From an uncultured Bacteriovorax sp. (lineage in GTDB: Bacteria > Bdellovibrionota > Bacteriovoracia > Bacteriovoracales > Bacteriovoracaceae), in the NCBI GenBank assembly GCA_943914745.1, contig CALUDF010000034.1:1-14844 (forward strand): a DNA stretch of 14,844 nucleotides. Direction: 5' to 3'. This document shows positions 6,581 to 13,311 of this stretch, piece by piece. The notes under the pieces were generated by a model. That model worked only from the letters and a program-made list of their open reading frames with translations. It was not told the DNA's origin and did not search any database. Within the stretch, counting starts at the first letter, position 1; each line of letters starts with the position of its first letter. Position numbers and translations under genes: made by a program.

Positions 6581-7163
6581 CGACCTTGTTTCCTTGAGGT
6601 GCTTTTCCACCCGGCTCATGTGTTAGGTGCAAGCTCTGGACGTAGGCCACGACTTGATAGATTTCTTCCTGACTCAAAGTCTCCGACCAAATCGGCATTC
6701 CGTTATCTGGAATTCCGTTAAAGACCACCGGATAAACTGTCTCGGGAGTTCCTTTGGCCCATAGCCAGTATTCGTCCGTCAGGTTTGGACCAATGTCTCC
6801 TTTTCCTTTTTCCAAGTGGCAGGCCACACAGTTGTTGGTGAAGACTTCTTCACCTTTTTTTAATCCCTCAGCATTGTTCCACTTAGCATACTCTTCAGGG
6901 TTATAGGTTGCAGCTTGTTTTTTAAACTCTTCTTGAGCGGCCGCGACGACTGCATACTCTTTTTTGAACTCGTCACGCAAGCTAGGGCCTCCCATGAATT
7001 GATAGTAAGCGAAGTAGCCCACGGCAAAGATAATTCCACCGTAGAACATCGCCGACCACCAGGAAGGCAGAGGGTGATTGAGCTCCTGGATTCCATCATA
7101 GCTGTGGTCTAAGAGGAGGTGCTTTTCATTTTCTTCTACATGAAGTTTAGTTTCGTTATTCAT
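6573..7163 (-). CDS. ccoP: cbb3 oxidase subunit III, mono-heme form
   Basis: A 196-residue protein with the canonical CcoP N terminus: YDGIQELNHPLPSWW (22-36) then one membrane helix (about 38-55). After an Ala/Lys/Glu-rich linker it carries a single cytochrome c domain: the heme site Cys112-Val-Ala-Cys115-His116 and a likely axial Met156 in NGMPIWS. Typical proteobacterial CcoP is about 300 residues and has two heme c domains, so one domain is missing. There is no trace of a second CxxCH and no frameshift, so this seems to be a genuine mono-heme subunit. It passes electrons from soluble donors to CcoO. The gene overlaps ccoQ by the ATGA quartet (7160-7163) and ccoG by 8 nt. GGGAG lies about 6 nt before the ATG. 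Confidence 0.95.
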   Translation of the reverse strand: MNNETKLHVEENEKHLLLDHSYDGIQELNHPLPSWWSAMFYGGIIFAVGYFAYYQFMGGPSLRDEFKKEYAVVAAAQEEFKKQAATYNPEEYAKWNNAEGLKKGEEVFTNNCVACHLEKGKGDIGPNLTDEYWLWAKGTPETVYPVVFNGIPDNGMPIWSETLSQEEIYQVVAYVQSLHLTHEPGGKAPQGNKVDE

Positions 7164-7330
7164 TTTATTCTCCCATCCTCTAAAGGGATCAACGAGGCCT
7201 GGTCATACATGCTCTTGTTGTCTTTTTTATAAGTCCAGTAAGTGTAAGCTGCAAAACAGATGACGAAGATAATAAGACCAGTCACTGGCAGCCAGGGCAT
7301 ATCAAATGTGCTTAAAGCTTGCTGTTTCAT
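7160..7330 (-). CDS. ccoQ: cbb3 oxidase small subunit CcoQ
   Basis: A 56-residue protein that fills the gap between ccoNO and ccoP. It starts MKQQALSTFDMPWLP, has one hydrophobic helix (about residues 14-32, VTGLIIFVICFAAYTYWTY), then a charged tail KKDNKSMYDQA. This is the usual size and topology of CcoQ, which stabilises CcoP within the oxidase complex. GGAGG lies 7 nt before the ATG. The ATG overlaps the ccoNO stop as TAATG (7328-7332), and the TGA stop overlaps the ccoP ATG as ATGA (7160-7163). Sequence conservation in CcoQ is low, so the name rests on position, size and topology. Confidence 0.88.
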   Translation of the reverse strand: MKQQALSTFDMPWLPVTGLIIFVICFAAYTYWTYKKDNKSMYDQASLIPLEDGRIK

Positions 7331-9477
7331 TATTGTGCCTCCGATTTTCCGTAATCCACACCGATGCGCTGTAAGTAAGCAATCAGTGGGATGATTTCTT
7401 TATCTAAGACTTTTTCAGGAACACCGGCCTCAACTAAGTTGTCGCGAATTCCTTCTGCTTGAGTTTTGGCGTTTGCCACTGAAGCGTCGATCTCGGCTTT
7501 GGTATAAGGCACACCCAAAGTCTGCATGACCTGCATTTTTTTAGGAAGAGAGCCGTAGTCAGTTTTTTGATCAAAGAGCCAAGTGTAGCGAGGCATGATT
7601 GAGCCTGCTGTCACTTCGCGAGGGTCCCACATGTGACGGTAATGCCACATATTTGGATATTTCCCACCAAGGCGTGCTAGATCCGGACCAGTTCTCTTAG
7701 AGCCCCATTGAAATGGGTGATCGTAGACGAATTCAGCCGCTTCAGAGGCTTTACCATAGCGAAGAACTTCGTGGGCCATTGGGCGAACAGTTTGTGAGTG
7801 ACATAGGTAGCATCCTTCACGGATGTAGATGTCGCGTCCAAGAAGTTCAAGCGGAGTGTAGGGCTTAACCACATCGAGCTTCGTGATATATTGTTTTGAG
7901 AGGACCGCTGGCACAATTTCAATGGCCGAACCAACAAGAATGGCAATCAGTGAAAGAACCGCAAAGATCATCGGCCATCCTTCAAGTTTTCTGTGAGAAG
8001 AGGCATCGTGCTCGATAGAAGAGTCATCGAGTGCATAAGCTTCATAGACTTCTTCTTTTCCAACACTTCCAGACTTTGCAGTTTTGTAAAGGTTGTAGAT
8101 CATGATGATGAAAGAGACGAGAACGAAAGTACCTCCAATGGCCCTTACCCAGTACATTGGAACAATCTTGACGACCGATTCAACGAAATTTGGATACACC
8201 AGTTTTCCAGAGGCATCGACAGCTCTCCACATAAGTGATTGGCTGATTCCGGCAATCCACATTGAAACGATGTAGAGGATAATACCGATTGTTGAAGTCC
8301 AGAACTGGATGTTAGCTAAACGTAGAGAGTAAATTTTCGCATTCCACAGCTTTGGAACCAGGAAGTAGAGGACTCCGGCAGTAAGAAGATAGTTCCAGCC
8401 GATTGTTCCGGCGTGAACGTGGCCTGGAATCCAGTCAGTGTAGTGAGCGATGGCGTTGACTGATTTAATGGAAAGCAGTGGTCCTTCAAAAGTCGCCATA
8501 CCATAGAAAGTTAGAGCAAGGGCCATGAACTTTAAAACTGGATCAGTGCGAACTTTATCCCATACACCTCTTAAAGTGAGAAGACCGTTAATCATCCCTC
8601 CCCAGCTCGGAGCTAAGAGAGCGACTGAGAAAACCATTCCTAAAGTTTGTGCCCACTCTGGAAGTGTCGTGTAAAGAAGGTGGTGAGGTCCGGCCCAGAT
8701 GTAGATGAAGACCAGTGACCAGAAGTGAATGATTGAAAGTCTGTAAGAGTAGACTGGGCGATTGGCCGCTTTTGGAACGTAATAATACATCAGTCCTAAA
8801 AACGGAGTTGTTAAGAAGAAGGCAACGGCATTGTGTCCGTACCACCACTGAACAAGAGCGTCTTGCACACCTGAGTAGATTGAGTAAGACTTGCCAATTG
8901 AAACAGGGATCTCCAGTGAGTTGATAATATGAAGAACGGCAACCGTGATGATGGTTGCGATGTAAAACCAGATGGCGACATAAATGTGGCGCTCTCTTCT
9001 TTTGATGATTGTTCCAAAGAAGTTCACCGCAAAGACGACCCAGATAACTGTGATGGCGATATCAATGGGCCATTCTAGTTCTGCATATTCTTTCCCTGTC
9101 GTAATCCCGAATGGGAGAGTAAGTGCGGCGGCGACAATGATTAGCTGCCATCCCCAGAAGTGGATTTTGGAGAGAGTGTCGCTAAAGAGCCTCGCTTTAA
9201 GCAGTCTTTGGTGGGAGTAGTAGATCCCGGCAAAGATGGCATTACCACAGAAGGCGAAGATCGCCGCATTGGTGTGGAGCGGACGGAGGCGTCCGAAAGT
9301 GGTCCATTGAAGACCGAGGTTCACGTGCCAATCAGCAAGCTGAAAGGCAATGGTCACACCAAGAAGCAGAGCGACTGCCCCCCAGATAACCGTCGCGATG
9401 ACAAATAGACGGACTATCTGGTCATCGTAGGAAAAATACTCGAGCTTGGAGTCTCGAGTTGTTGCGTGCGCGTTCAT
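7330..9477 (-). CDS. ccoNO: Fused cbb3 oxidase subunits I and II (CcoN-CcoO)
   Basis: One uninterrupted 715-residue frame joins CcoN (about 1-470) to CcoO (about 500-715). CcoN has some twelve membrane helices and the expected metal ligands: His68 (RPLHTN) and His355 or His353 (GHVHAG) for the hemes, His215 (WYGHN), His265 and His266 for CuB. Tyr259 lies 44 residues after His215, matching the spacing of the cross-linked Tyr in the Pseudomonas stutzeri enzyme. A charged linker of about 35 residues leads to the CcoO anchor helix (about 502-522) and a heme c site Cys556-Tyr-Leu-Cys559-His560 with axial Met628 (SIMPRY). The enzyme reduces oxygen at low tension and pumps protons. In most Proteobacteria ccoN and ccoO are separate genes; fusions are known in Bacteroidota and some other groups. 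AAGGGAG lies 4 nt before the ATG, which overlaps the ccoS stop (ATGA). Confidence 0.98.
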   Translation of the reverse strand: MNAHATTRDSKLEYFSYDDQIVRLFVIATVIWGAVALLLGVTIAFQLADWHVNLGLQWTTFGRLRPLHTNAAIFAFCGNAIFAGIYYSHQRLLKARLFSDTLSKIHFWGWQLIIVAAALTLPFGITTGKEYAELEWPIDIAITVIWVVFAVNFFGTIIKRRERHIYVAIWFYIATIITVAVLHIINSLEIPVSIGKSYSIYSGVQDALVQWWYGHNAVAFFLTTPFLGLMYYYVPKAANRPVYSYRLSIIHFWSLVFIYIWAGPHHLLYTTLPEWAQTLGMVFSVALLAPSWGGMINGLLTLRGVWDKVRTDPVLKFMALALTFYGMATFEGPLLSIKSVNAIAHYTDWIPGHVHAGTIGWNYLLTAGVLYFLVPKLWNAKIYSLRLANIQFWTSTIGIILYIVSMWIAGISQSLMWRAVDASGKLVYPNFVESVVKIVPMYWVRAIGGTFVLVSFIIMIYNLYKTAKSGSVGKEEVYEAYALDDSSIEHDASSHRKLEGWPMIFAVLSLIAILVGSAIEIVPAVLSKQYITKLDVVKPYTPLELLGRDIYIREGCYLCHSQTVRPMAHEVLRYGKASEAAEFVYDHPFQWGSKRTGPDLARLGGKYPNMWHYRHMWDPREVTAGSIMPRYTWLFDQKTDYGSLPKKMQVMQTLGVPYTKAEIDASVANAKTQAEGIRDNLVEAGVPEKVLDKEIIPLIAYLQRIGVDYGKSEAQ

Positions 9478-9653
9478 AGTTCTCCCTTGTGGGTGTTGTT
9501 ATTAGACACTTTGTTATTTTCATCTAGAAGCATTCGGTGCCCTGGAGTTTCCAGGTCATCGTATTGGCCCTTGATCGTCATCCAGATAAAAGATCCGACG
9601 AAGAAGGCCCCGAGTAAAAGAGCAAGAGGAATGAGAAAGGTGATTATTTCCAT
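9474..9653 (-). CDS. ccoS: cbb3 oxidase maturation protein CcoS
   Basis: A 59-residue protein: one N-terminal hydrophobic helix (IITFLIPLALLLGAFFVGSF, about 3-22), then WMTIKGQYDDLETPGHRML. The aromatic-rich exit of the helix and the GQYDDLETP segment are the hallmark of CcoS/FixS, a small membrane protein needed to insert heme b and CuB cofactors into CcoN. The gene sits between ccoI and ccoNO, overlapping ccoI by 10 nt (9644-9653) and ccoNO by ATGA (9474-9477). GAGGAG lies 3-4 nt before the ATG. The C terminus is Asn/Lys-rich and looks disordered. Confidence 0.93.
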   Translation of the reverse strand: MEIITFLIPLALLLGAFFVGSFIWMTIKGQYDDLETPGHRMLLDENNKVSNNNTHKGEL

Positions 9654-11998
9654 AAACTCCTCAATGTTTTAGTTCCGATTAAAGTTGAAATCAGGACTGT
9701 GAGCGAGCTCAGTGGCATGATGATCGCTGCGGCCAGAGGTGAGATATGTCCTGTATAAGCAAGAAAAACGGAGACGCTGTTATAAGAGATAGAAAGCACC
9801 AGGTTTCTGTAGATGACTTTCATCGTTTCTTTTGAAATCACCATAAGCTCATTAACAGAAGAAAGTCCCGGATAGTTCATATAGACGTCGGCCGCGCGAA
9901 GCGAGATGTCCATCGCTCCAAAGACCGCGATCCCCGTGTCGGCACTGGCAAGAGCAATGGCATCGTTTGCTCCGTCTCCCACCATGATTGAGTTTGGAGT
10001 TGATTTAATGACCATGCTTTTCTTTTCAGGGGAGAGCTCGAAAGCGTATTCCTCTTTACTTAAGTGAAGTTTTTTTGCGATCTCTTCGACATGTTCTTTT
10101 TTATCACCAGAAAGAATTTGAATTTCTAATCCCGCATTCTTTAGTGCCTTTAAAGACGCTTCAGCATCGGGTCTTAGTGCATCTTGGATTTTGAAGTCAG
10201 CAATGAGCGTATTGTTCTCGTAAATGCTGTAGTTTTTTATTTCATAAAAATGGCCGGAGACATGGGCACTGACACCGACACCAGGCATCTCTTTTAGGTC
10301 AGAGACTTTGTGATTTTGCGGATGAGACGATTTAATGTGCTCTTTTAAACACATGGCCACTGGATGCAACGATGTTCTCTCTAAGTTATGGATGATATCA
10401 AAGAGAGGAAGAGCTGCCTCATGATGAACATTCATCTTCACAACCTGAAGTTGGTTTTGAGTAATGGTTCCCGTCTTATCGATAAAGATTTTCTGTGCAC
10501 GTGAGAGTTTCTCAATCACGGCATCGTCTTTAATGATGATTCCCTTTTGAGTGGCTTTGGATAGAGTCCTGATGAAAGTCAGGGGAGTCGCAATGGCTAA
10601 AGCACATGGGCAAGTGACGATCAATAGGGTTAAAGCAAGCTCTAAGGCAGCTTTTTGATCGCCGTGACGAACAGTTAAAAAGTAGAGGATGACCGAGAGA
10701 GTGAGCACTGCACCGGCAAAATATTTCGAGATCTGATTAGTGATGTCGATGATCTGGGCCTTTTGTCCCCATCCATTTTCCACATTCTTTAGGATTTTTC
10801 CCAGGCGGCTTTCTTGGTTGGCCTTCTCTACGGCAATAATGAGCTCTCCACTCACGTTCATAGTTCCAGAGAAGACCTGGTCCTCGGGTCTGACTTTTAA
10901 AAGCCCAGACTCACCAGTGAGAAGGGAATTATTTAAATACGACTCACCTGCGACGACTTTTCCATCAGCGGGAATAATTTGGTTGGGTAAGATCTTTAAA
11001 AGATCTTGTGCCTTGATGAATTTTGGGTGAATTTCACTAATCTCATTATAGTCGTCTTCATTCACTTTTAAGACACTCTCTCCTTGGTAAAAAAAGTGCA
11101 GGTCATTTGTGCTTAAACCTTTCTCTTGGATCACTTTTAAGAAGTAGCGGGATAAAAGGAGCAGGAAAACCAGTGCGGTCAATGAATCAAAATAATTCTC
11201 AGGCACGCGGTTAATGAGATTGTAGACCCCCATGATTCCCCCCATGATAAGTGAGAGTGAGATAGGGACGTCAATTGAGAGAGTCTTATTCTTTAGTGCG
11301 AGGTAAGAATTTCTATAAAAAGGATAAGCACAGTAAGTTAGAACCGGGATGGCAAAAAGCACAGTCAGGGCATTGAAGACTTCTGCGTATTGGGGACCTG
11401 CTCCTGCGTAAAGAGAAACAGCGTAGAGCATGATGTTTCCCGCAGCGGCAGCGGCGATGCCGATTTTAAGAATCATCGAGCGCTCTTCTTTGATTTTTAA
11501 ATCAGCAGTCGATTGATTGATCTTTAAGGGGTGAGGACGGTAGCCGATGCCATCAAGCTCTTTTGCGACTAAGGAGAAATCCCCTGTGCTGTCAATTGAG
11601 ATCGTTGCCACTGAGCGACCCATGTTAAGTTTTGCCGAAAGCACTCCTGGAACAAATGCCGGGAGCTTTTCAATGATCCATAGGCAGGCCAGGCAGTGGA
11701 TTCCTTCGAGATAGAATTCCATGGTCAATTCATTTTTTAAGTTCCTGTAGGCATATTCATTCAGAAACTCAGAATCATTCAGGTAAGAGTAGTGGTTATT
11801 CTTTAATTCGACGGGAGCGCGCTTTTTTAAAAGGCCCACGTTCTTTTTAATGTCGTAGTATTCAGAGAGCCCTTTGAAGTTGATGATGTTGTAGACGGTT
11901 AAGCAGCCCTGGCAACAAAAAGGGCCGAAGTCGTGTTCTTGACCTTTGTGGTAGTAAGCAGTAGTGACTTCCTGGTCGCAATGAATGCAAGCGCTCAT
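9644..11998 (-). CDS. ccoI: Copper-transporting P-type ATPase CcoI/FixI
   Basis: A 784-residue P1B ATPase. The N terminus has a Cys-rich module (Cys4, Cys7, Cys28, Cys29, Cys32) characteristic of CcoI/FixI. A metal-binding domain follows with GIHCLACLW (Cys102, Cys105). Membrane helices surround the transport motif Cys463-Pro464-Cys465. The actuator loop has TGES (361-364), the phosphorylation motif is DKTGT (Asp507), the ATP-binding domain has the His545-Pro546 pair, and the hinge is GDGAND (674-679). It exports copper towards the periplasmic face for assembly of the CuB centre rather than for resistance. Placement directly before ccoS and ccoNO supports this. The start ATG is 2 nt after the stop of the preceding gene, with no strong ribosome binding site, so translation probably depends on that gene. 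Confidence 0.97.
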   Translation of the reverse strand: MSACIHCDQEVTTAYYHKGQEHDFGPFCCQGCLTVYNIINFKGLSEYYDIKKNVGLLKKRAPVELKNNHYSYLNDSEFLNEYAYRNLKNELTMEFYLEGIHCLACLWIIEKLPAFVPGVLSAKLNMGRSVATISIDSTGDFSLVAKELDGIGYRPHPLKINQSTADLKIKEERSMILKIGIAAAAAGNIMLYAVSLYAGAGPQYAEVFNALTVLFAIPVLTYCAYPFYRNSYLALKNKTLSIDVPISLSLIMGGIMGVYNLINRVPENYFDSLTALVFLLLLSRYFLKVIQEKGLSTNDLHFFYQGESVLKVNEDDYNEISEIHPKFIKAQDLLKILPNQIIPADGKVVAGESYLNNSLLTGESGLLKVRPEDQVFSGTMNVSGELIIAVEKANQESRLGKILKNVENGWGQKAQIIDITNQISKYFAGAVLTLSVILYFLTVRHGDQKAALELALTLLIVTCPCALAIATPLTFIRTLSKATQKGIIIKDDAVIEKLSRAQKIFIDKTGTITQNQLQVVKMNVHHEAALPLFDIIHNLERTSLHPVAMCLKEHIKSSHPQNHKVSDLKEMPGVGVSAHVSGHFYEIKNYSIYENNTLIADFKIQDALRPDAEASLKALKNAGLEIQILSGDKKEHVEEIAKKLHLSKEEYAFELSPEKKSMVIKSTPNSIMVGDGANDAIALASADTGIAVFGAMDISLRAADVYMNYPGLSSVNELMVISKETMKVIYRNLVLSISYNSVSVFLAYTGHISPLAAAIIMPLSSLTVLISTLIGTKTLRSLWK

Positions 11999-12000
11999 CG

Positions 12001-12363
12001 TTATGTCTCAGTTATTTGTTTTAGTAAGGCGACAAAATCCGCGTCGGCCTTCTGATAAATTTCTATCAATGTCGATTTGTCTAGAAAACACACGAGAGTG
12101 TTCGGGAAGACTTCCGCACTGATGGGGCTTGGAAGTTTATTCATGAGTTCTGCGAGCCCGATGAGTGATCCACTCTGAAGCATTTTCTTGAATTTCTTTT
12201 TTTTACTGATTTGAACCGAGCCATCTAAAACGAGATAGCCCGAGATCGGGATTTGCCCCTCATAAAAAAGATGAGCATGTGATTTGTAAACTTTGGTAGG
12301 AAAATGACTGGTGATTTTATCAATCAAATCTCTACTTAGTTCGATGTGCTTTAAGAATTTCAT
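12001..12363 (-). CDS. Stand-alone cyclic-nucleotide-binding-fold protein without HTH
   Basis: A 120-residue protein that is almost entirely one Crp/Fnr-type beta-roll: HLFYEGQIPISGYLVLDGSVQI (written here as two motifs, HLFYEGQIP at 31-39 and GYLVLDGSV at 42-50), then GSLIGLAELM (65-74), ISAEVF and VCFLDKSTLIEI (91-102), ending in a short helix. It stops where the long dimerisation helix would lead into a winged HTH, and no DNA-binding domain is present. The Arg of the cAMP phosphate-binding cassette is not seen, so the ligand is unclear. It has one Cys (92) and cannot hold an FNR-type cluster alone. It lies between the fnr-type gene and ccoI and has its own putative FNR-type operator. The reading frame cannot extend upstream because TAA precedes the ATG by 9 nt. 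Role unknown; a partner or modulator of the regulator or of oxidase assembly is possible. Confidence 0.85.
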   Translation of the reverse strand: MKFLKHIELSRDLIDKITSHFPTKVYKSHAHLFYEGQIPISGYLVLDGSVQISKKKKFKKMLQSGSLIGLAELMNKLPSPISAEVFPNTLVCFLDKSTLIEIYQKADADFVALLKQITET

Positions 12364-12369
12364 AAGCTC

Positions 12370-12414
12370 ATCTTACAGTCATAGAGAGAAGGAAAATATA
12401 ATCTATATCAGCTT
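12370..12414 (-). promoter_or_regulatory. FNR-type operator and -10 box before the HTH-less gene and cco operon
   Basis: On the minus strand CTGAT-ATAG-ATTAT (12411-12398) has a perfect TGAT arm and a 3/4 ATCA arm. The word AAGCTGATAT occupies 12405-12414. Centre 12404.5 and a -41.5 geometry predict transcription near 12363, with TAAGAT (12375-12370) as a 4/6 -10 box. The message would then begin at or very near the ATG of the 120-aa gene. This suggests an independent promoter inside the fnr-to-cco run. Confidence 0.45.
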
Positions 12415-12427
12415 TCGAAAAAAAATA

Positions 12428-13138
12428 TTAGTAATGAATATTGGCCCAGTTTAATAACTCATCTTCATCTGTGATATAAATGACTTTACCTTCTTGCTCG
12501 ATGATGCCGGCATCTTTGAACTCAGTCATGAAACGAATGAGTGTTTCATTGGCAGTTCCAATCATTGTCGCCATTTCTTCTCGAGTGAGTTTTAGGTCAA
12601 TTCTATAACGATTGCCCTCTTTGGTTCCGTGTGTGGCCTTAAGAGAGAGCAGAAGTTCAGCTAAACGTTCGCGGACATTTTTTTGGTGGAGGGACGTCAG
12701 CTTGTTTTCAGCATTCCCCATATCGCGTGAGAGCTTGTTGATGATATTTAAGGCAACAGAAGGATTTTTTTCAATGAGTGAGAGGATGTATTTTTTGTCG
12801 ATGAAGCACACTTCGGTGTCTTCCATCGCAGTTGCTGTTTTTCCAAAGTCCTCATCGGTAAATAAAGAGCGGTGACCTAGGATGTCCCCGGCATGCACAA
12901 TGCGCACGATTGACTCTTTCCCATCAATTCCAGTGCGAGTAAGTTTTATGTTTCCCGTGCTGATGCAGTAAAGGCCAAAAGGGTGAGTCCCTTGCACAAA
13001 GAGCGTCTGTCCCTTTTTGTATTTGTTGGTAATCTTGTGCTGGCTGATTTCATCGAGTTCTGTGAAATTCAAATTGCAGAAGATTCCATCATTCTTTGAG
13101 GGGCAGTTTTCGCAACTAGTGTGAGAGTCCTTTTTCAT
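12428..13138 (-). CDS. Crp/FNR-family transcription regulator, probable oxygen-sensing FNR type
   Basis: A 236-residue protein with the FNR architecture: N-terminal Cys9-x2-Cys12-x8-Cys21, a cyclic-nucleotide-like beta-roll (about 35-120), a dimerisation helix (about 125-160) and a C-terminal winged HTH with LTREEMATMIGTANETLIRF (about 184-203). Cys111 lies in EVCFIDK, where E. coli FNR has Cys122. Four Cys are therefore placed to bind a [4Fe-4S] cluster, though the N-terminal spacing is longer than the x2-x5 of E. coli FNR. The recognition helix keeps Glu198 and Arg202, the residues that read TGA half-sites in this family, but Ile201 replaces the Ser that FNR uses for the outer TT. The genes it would control here (hemN, cbb3 oxidase) are typical FNR targets. 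AAGGA lies about 9 nt before the ATG. Its stop is 64 nt before the next gene. Confidence 0.93.
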   Translation of the reverse strand: MKKDSHTSCENCPSKNDGIFCNLNFTELDEISQHKITNKYKKGQTLFVQGTHPFGLYCISTGNIKLTRTGIDGKESIVRIVHAGDILGHRSLFTDEDFGKTATAMEDTEVCFIDKKYILSLIEKNPSVALNIINKLSRDMGNAENKLTSLHQKNVRERLAELLLSLKATHGTKEGNRYRIDLKLTREEMATMIGTANETLIRFMTEFKDAGIIEQEGKVIYITDEDELLNWANIHY

Positions 13139-13195
13139 TGCCTTTTTTCCTTGGTTCTATCAGTTATTAACTTAACATTTTCTAAGTAAAAAAAC

Positions 13196-13212
13196 ATGAG
13201 ATATATCAGCTT
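13196..13212. promoter_or_regulatory. Putative FNR-type operator before the regulator gene (autoregulation)
   Basis: On the minus strand CTGAT-ATAT-CTCAT (13209-13196) has a perfect TGAT arm and a 3/4 second arm. AAGCTGATAT is at 13203-13212. A 12-base identity, TATATCAGCTTT, is shared with the site at 12404-12415. If the regulator is transcribed from the TATAAT boxes at 13221-13234, the operator lies just downstream of the start, which would suit self-repression. An activating role from a more proximal promoter cannot be excluded. Confidence 0.45.
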
Positions 13213-13220
13213 TTGCATAT

Positions 13221-13232
13221 TATAATATTATA
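13221..13232. promoter_or_regulatory. Palindromic AT box, likely shared -10 of divergent fnr-type and nnrD promoters
   Basis: TATAATATTATA is a perfect 12-bp palindrome that reads TATAAT on both strands, in the 173-bp gap between the divergent regulator and nnrD genes. It can serve as a -10 element in either direction. No convincing -35 box is seen on either side, so strength and direction are uncertain. Confidence 0.45.
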
Positions 13233-13311
13233 CCCGAAAGCTAGGTCTTAAAAAAAGCTCTGGCTTACAGACCCTTGGATTTCAGATACATTAGAGGGAG
13301 GAGCAGGAGAA

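Noticed and set aside
6581..6619. ATG at 6619 as start of ccoG
   Set aside because: It would lengthen the overlap with ccoP to 47 nt; ATG 6580 has an 8-nt overlap and an AAGGA upstream, in line with the coupling seen elsewhere in the operon.
8588..9017. Several overlapping frames on both strands within ccoNO
   Set aside because: They are shadows of a long GC-biased conserved gene whose heme and CuB ligands are all in the main frame.
12416..12430. T-run on the minus strand after the FNR-type gene, possibly an intrinsic terminator
   Set aside because: Only a weak AATATT/AATATT stem precedes it, with no GC pairs; read-through into the next genes remains likely.
12612..12875. An 87-codon + strand frame opposite the FNR-type gene
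   Set aside because: It is antisense to well-conserved coding sequence, its composition reflects the opposite strand, and it has no recognisable protein features.
13244..13272. GGTCT/AGACC with an inner AAGC/GCTT stem in the nnrD leader, considered as a riboswitch
   Set aside because: The stems are 4-5 bp with an A-rich bulge, and no known riboswitch core could be recognised.
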